Assembly (NCBI GenBank): GCA_964575335.1
Contig: CAZNPU010000022.1
Coordinates: 1-58,318 of the forward strand
From: CAZNPU01 sp964575335
GTDB taxonomy: Bacteria > Planctomycetota > Phycisphaerae > Phycisphaerales > SM1A02
Direction of reading: 5' to 3'
Length of the DNA stretch: 58,318 nucleotides
The notes under the pieces are model-generated. The model was given only the letters and a program-made list of their open reading frames with translations. It was not told the origin of the DNA and did no database searches. The position numbers and the translations under genes were made by a program. Shown here in pieces: positions 55,630-58,318 of the stretch. Numbering within the stretch: the stretch's first letter is position 1; every line of letters begins with the position of its first letter.

Positions 55630-56001
55630 TCACGGCCAGGGCAGAATCAGTCCCGCAACCCCCGGCCATGTGCCTCCGTCATCACTGGCGATGATTCCCG
55701 TCGCTGCGCTGGCGGTCAGCGTAACGCCGATGCCTGTTGCCGGGCCGATGTCGTTGAGCACGATGCGCACTGTCTGCGGATCAACAAGGTCCGCAGCACC
55801 CGTGGCGACATAACTCAAACTTGTATGCAACCCGTCAACCACAGTGATCTGCGAGCCGTCGAGCGAACGTATATCGATCGCCCGATCAAACCCCAGCACA
55901 ACGCGCGGCCCTGCCTGCAGATACGCTGCCTGCATCAGCACCAGCTTTTTCGACGGAGGCGGCGGACTATGCTGCAAGGGGAAAGGTGTTGGAAATAACA
56001 T
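55630..56001 (-). CDS. Small beta-rich protein, unknown function
   Basis: A 123-residue protein of unrecognised family, mostly short beta-strand-like segments: RVVLGFDRAIDIRSLDG, TVVDGLHTSLSYVATG, and TVRIVLNDIGPATGIGVTLTA. It overlaps the preceding small gene by 35 bp. AGGAGG lies only two bases before ATG 56001, unusually close, so a start at ATG 55935 (residue 23) remains possible. The style resembles Ig-like or bacterial surface domains and is similar to the neighbour upstream; the pair may be two halves of one system. Confidence 0.55.
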   Translation of the reverse strand: MLFPTPFPLQHSPPPPSKKLVLMQAAYLQAGPRVVLGFDRAIDIRSLDGSQITVVDGLHTSLSYVATGAADLVDPQTVRIVLNDIGPATGIGVTLTASAATGIIASDDGGTWPGVAGLILPWP

Positions 56002-56338
56002 AACCTCCTGACGAATTGCGAATCGCCGGATCGCGGAACGGAATATTCAACACGGTCGCGGAAGAAATATCCCGGCTGAACGTGATCGCCACCACATTCG
56101 GCGCAGTCAGCTCCGCACTCACCGGCTCCGCACTGTCCACATCGGTCGTGATCTGCGGCACCACACCGCGATTGAGTGTCACCGCTTCGCTCAACCTCAA
56201 CGTCAGCACCGTTTCCGTTATGCTGGCCTCTTCAATCGTCACCGGATTCACCGGCTGAGGGTGATTGGCTTCGGGATTCTTCCGCCACGTGTTGCGATTG
56301 GGTCTGTTGACTCGAATCGATCCTGGATATGCTGGCAT
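55967..56338 (-). CDS. Small beta-rich protein, unknown function
   Basis: A 123-residue protein of unrecognised family. It starts MPAYPGSIRVNRPNRN and has an Ig-like strand pattern: TVLTLRLSEAVTLNRG, PVSAELTAPNVVAITFSRDI, ATVLNIPF. Phrases of the kind LRLSEAVTL and VVAITFSRDI are typical of Big-type or SbsA-like surface domains. No signal peptide is present. AAGGA lies 7 bases before the ATG. It is part of the four-gene minus-strand cassette. Confidence 0.6.
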   Translation of the reverse strand: MPAYPGSIRVNRPNRNTWRKNPEANHPQPVNPVTIEEASITETVLTLRLSEAVTLNRGVVPQITTDVDSAEPVSAELTAPNVVAITFSRDISSATVLNIPFRDPAIRNSSGGYVISNTFPLAA

Positions 56339-56449
56339 GGTTCTTCCTTTCTTTCAAATGTGTGTGATGTTTCAACGGTGTCGGGAATTCATCTGCGTTG
56401 CGCCGCATTGCGTTGCTGCACTGCGTTGAGTTGCGCTGCGCTGTGCGCA

Positions 56450-57151
56450 TCACGCTGCCTGCTGAGGCTGTTGAGACTGAGTCAGCGGCGGAGCGCTGAT
56501 GCGCATGCTCACCGGCACGCTGAACGGGCCTGTATCGCCGGTGGCTGATGCCCAGCGGCCGATGTACGTCGCAAGCTTGCCGTCGTCTTCAGCAGTGAAC
56601 GCCACTGCGATCGGGTTTCTGGTGTACGCGCCCAGGAAACTCGCCTCGGCCTCGCTGGCAATCGGTCCGTCCGTGACCGCCACGAACAACTGCAAATTCG
56701 CTGCGCCGAACGGCTTGCTCTTTCTGTTGGGATCCAGGCTGTCCGCAAAGCGCAGCGTGTGCGCGCCGGGTGTGGCGGCGATGACGTTGAGAATCGGCGA
56801 GGTCGTCGGCACCGGCCGCGGCTCGCGATTGGGATTCACCGGCGGCACGCCGGCAGCGATCTTCGCTGCGTCGGAAATACCCGCGTTGTACTTGATCAGC
56901 GCCGCGTACTGTCTGCAGATCTGCAGCGCAGCGTTGCGCGTGGTGTTTTTGATATTGATGTTGACGGGGTTGTGGTTCACCTTCTCGTTCAAGACCTGCA
57001 TCGCATCGTTGAACGCATTGACCGCATCCGCGATCGCAGCCGCATCGCTTGCGCTGATGAGATACGTTGACGGGTTCGCTGACAGGACAGACGAAAACCC
57101 CTGCATCCACTGCAGCATCGGAAGGTCTTTCCTGGGGATGAATGATGACAT
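56450..57151 (-). CDS. Protein with C-terminal fibronectin-like domain, unknown function
   Basis: A 233-residue protein. The N-terminal 115 residues are helical (MLQWMQGFSSVLSANPSTYLI ... NTTRNAALQICRQYAALI) and the C-terminal 115 are beta-rich (HTLRFADS, AANLQLFVAVTDG, IAVAFTAEDDGKLATYIGRWAS, TGPFSVPVSMRIS), like a fibronectin type III domain. The same two-part layout occurs in an uncharacterised family seen in many environmental bacteria (recalled, not searched). No signal peptide. AAGGAG lies 8 bases before ATG 57151. First confident gene of the cassette running to the GNAT protein. Confidence 0.68.
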   Translation of the reverse strand: MSSFIPRKDLPMLQWMQGFSSVLSANPSTYLISASDAAAIADAVNAFNDAMQVLNEKVNHNPVNINIKNTTRNAALQICRQYAALIKYNAGISDAAKIAAGVPPVNPNREPRPVPTTSPILNVIAATPGAHTLRFADSLDPNRKSKPFGAANLQLFVAVTDGPIASEAEASFLGAYTRNPIAVAFTAEDDGKLATYIGRWASATGDTGPFSVPVSMRISAPPLTQSQQPQQAA

Positions 57152-57163
57152 GTTCAAGTCTCC

Positions 57164-57304
57164 TTATGTGTGAATCCGCATTCCACGGCCACCACCAGGT
57201 GCCGGCACACGCTGCCGCAACTCCCAGCGGTTGATCGCTGCCCCAGCCATGCCGACGCCGGGGATGTGCTGTTGCGTGAGGTCATCGAACCGCTGTTGCG
57301 GCAT
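57164..57304 (-). CDS. Possible small protein upstream of the fibronectin-like gene
   Basis: A 46-residue reading frame starting MPQQRFDDL and ending APGGGRGMRIHT. Its stop lies 12 bases before the next gene's ATG, so it could be the first gene of that operon. The composition looks protein-like, but no Shine-Dalgarno site is seen and no family is recognised. A GTG start at 57424 would give 86 residues. Confidence 0.3.
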   Translation of the reverse strand: MPQQRFDDLTQQHIPGVGMAGAAINRWELRQRVPAPGGGRGMRIHT

Positions 57305-57587
57305 CCTGAGCAGCGGGCGAAAAAGACAAGGTCCAAAAGTGTCATGCGCAAACGTGCAATACGCTTTTGAGCAGTACGCATATGCGCATTGACCAAAAGG
57401 ATGATGCTGCCAGTTGCGCACCACTGATGCACATGCGCTGCTGCTGAATCACATTGCCTGTAGTTCCGGAAAAATCGGCAGCAACACAGCGAAAATCAGC
57501 GATCGTCAGGCTCTCATCAGCTCGCGCTGATCAATGTTCGCTGTCGCCTTCCGCCCGGCTCCGGATCAGTCTGCGCACGGCTGATGT

Positions 57588-57860
57588 GCGGTTTGTCAAT
57601 GCAAACCAGCGCCGCGACACTGGAAACCAACGGTTGCTCAACAGTCATGAAGCGTTCATCAACGGCAACGAAGTGTTCAACAATGGAAATGAAGCGTTTC
57701 TCAATGGAAACGAACTGCGCATCAACAATGAAGAATCGCGCATCAGCAGTGACAAACAGCTCCGCAGCAGTACAGCCAGGTTCATTACTGTTGCAGAATC
57801 ATTCTTCAACAGTGCGGACTCATGTTTCAGGAGTGTGAAACGGCTTTTCATCGGTGCAGG
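57588..57860. repeat. Tandem array of 13 degenerate 21-bp units
   Basis: Thirteen consecutive units of exactly 21 bp, with pattern roughly AGCGTTCATCAACAATGAAGA where the central TCAACA/TCAATG and the final GA are best kept. Units 4-6 (57651-57713) are the most alike. Because 21 is a multiple of three and stops are rare, several frames stay open and each would give heptad repeats (for example EAFINGN, EVFNNGN, EAFLNGN on the plus strand). The array ends 127 bases before the first repeat of the right-hand CRISPR array. Confidence 0.85.
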
Positions 57861-57872
57861 AATGCTTGGCAC
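57645..57872 (-). CDS. Possible heptad-repeat protein
   Basis: A 75-residue frame from GTG 57872, preceded by a strong AGGAGGGG site with 7-bp spacing, which is the best translation signal in this stretch. The product is a chain of degenerate heptads (KHESALL, KNDSATV, MRDSSLL, MRSSFPL, RNASFPL) ending LPLMNAS. It could be a short amphipathic or membrane-active peptide, or an accident of the 21-bp repeat. No family is recognised. Confidence 0.35.
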   Translation of the reverse strand: MPSIPAPMKSRFTLLKHESALLKNDSATVMNLAVLLRSCLSLLMRDSSLLMRSSFPLRNASFPLLNTSLPLMNAS

Positions 57873-57987
57873 TGATGATCCCCTCCTGCATTCTTATGCG
57901 CGCATGAATGGGAATGAGCCGTGCACGGCCGGCATTGCTGTGCCCACAGAGAAGAACGCTGGCGCTGAACTGCAGTGCGGAGCAATT

Positions 57988-58318
57988 GTCGTAGTTTGGT
58001 TGGAAGCGTCGCTCTGATACACTTGTTCGTTCGAACGGTGAATGCCTTGTGGTGCCGTGGTTTGGTCGGAAGCGTCGCTCTGATACACTCGGCCGGCACC
58101 GCACCCGCACCCTGGCCAGGCCGTGGTTTGGCCGGAAGCGTCGCTCTGATACACTCGCTCCGCCTCATCGCGCTTGCACCAGCGTGCCGTGGTTTGGCCG
58201 GACGCGTCGCTCTGATACACTTTCGGCCGCATCGACAACGATGCGATCAAGCCGTGGTTTGGCCGGAAGCGTCGCTCTGATACACTCCATCACGAGACGG
58301 CAAACCTTTCTTCGAGGC
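57988..58318 (+). CRISPR. Type II-C-like CRISPR array, beginning (5 repeats plus the start of a sixth)
   Basis: The 36-bp repeats start at 57988, 58054, 58120, 58186 and 58251; the last two bases of the window (GC) fit the start of a sixth. They begin GCCGTGGTTTGG and end CTCTGATACACT. Spacers are 30, 30, 30, 29 and 30 bp. The first repeat (57988-58023) has four changes in its 5' half, which marks it as the degenerate terminal repeat; repeats 2 and 4 have one change each. Repeat and spacer lengths and the ending TGATACACT (an extended -10: TG, one base, TACACT) resemble type II-C repeats such as those of Neisseria and Campylobacter, where each repeat carries a promoter. No cas9 or tracrRNA was identified in the window. 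Confidence 0.92.

Noticed and set aside
57622..57633. GGAAACCAACGG as a possible tracrRNA anti-repeat
   Set aside because: It could pair with the first nine bases of the repeat only with a bulge, lies within the 21-bp repeat array, and has no terminator hairpins after it. Probably chance.
1322..58000. Search for prophage, integrase or transposase genes
   Set aside because: None found by motif on either strand; the accessory feel of 52-58 kb cannot be tied to a mobile element from this sequence.
57454..58017. 187-residue plus-strand frame covering the 21-bp repeats and running into the first CRISPR repeat
   Set aside because: Starts at a TTG without ribosome site and ends on the TGA inside the CRISPR repeat. 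Kept only as a repeat feature.
57840..58250. Minus-strand frames with repeated YQSDASGQTTA-type peptides
   Set aside because: They are translations of the right-hand CRISPR repeats.

Overview
The window reads as a chromosomal segment of a planctomycete, probably from the Phycisphaerae. Taxon evidence is indirect: a membrane protein with a CxxCGYxLxGLPxxxCPxCG zinc ribbon (8167-8745), a style of ribbon common in planctomycetes; a DksA/TraR protein with a histone-H1-like Lys/Ala tail; many large secreted or membrane proteins of no known family; and short housekeeping operons scattered on both strands. No rRNA, transposase, integrase or cas gene was seen.

Layout. Positions 1-503 are the trailer end of a type I-C-like CRISPR array. 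Then come tRNA-Val; a DUF2868 membrane protein with its DUF3482 GTPase; tatA; mltA; an HdeD-like protein; a UbiD-family decarboxylase; an ABC exporter pair; proC; accA, a dksA-like gene and lspA; truB; tRNA-Ser and tRNA-Pro; pckA; tRNA-His; and priA (to 23.6 kb). From 23.6 to 32.1 kb lie poorly known envelope genes: a cupin, a metallo-beta-lactamase-fold hydrolase, two low-complexity lipoproteins, a YjdF-like protein and a 919-residue secreted protein. From 32.1 to 38.7 kb a tightly overlapping minus-strand operon encodes nonulosonic acid synthesis (NeuA, NeuB and NeuC types). It is led by a 1210-residue fusion: Maf/DUF115 glycosyltransferase, coiled coil, nucleotidyltransferase-like region, and a radical-SAM/SPASM-like region that has lost its cysteines. 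From 38.8 to 52 kb come an HDOD protein, a stand-alone LON domain, a GT4 and debranching-enzyme operon, a DUF4142 lipoprotein, an 842-residue membrane protein, an ABC ATPase and NAD kinase. From 52.4 kb on there is a MACPF (perforin-fold) protein behind a good promoter, a minus-strand cassette of a GNAT protein and three or four small unknown proteins, a 13-copy 21-bp tandem repeat, and the start of a second CRISPR array (57988 to the end). The repeats of that array look like type II-C and carry an extended -10 promoter element.

How the parts fit. AccA, ProC, PckA, NadK, PriA, TruB and LspA are core metabolism and information genes. The Maf fusion with NeuABC most likely makes and attaches a sialic- or legionaminic-type sugar to surface or flagellar protein. 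The two CRISPR arrays are of different classes and have no cas genes in view, so their machinery must lie outside the window. Start codons were chosen from Shine-Dalgarno sites, signal peptides, overlaps and family length. Functions rest on recognised motifs only; no database search was run.
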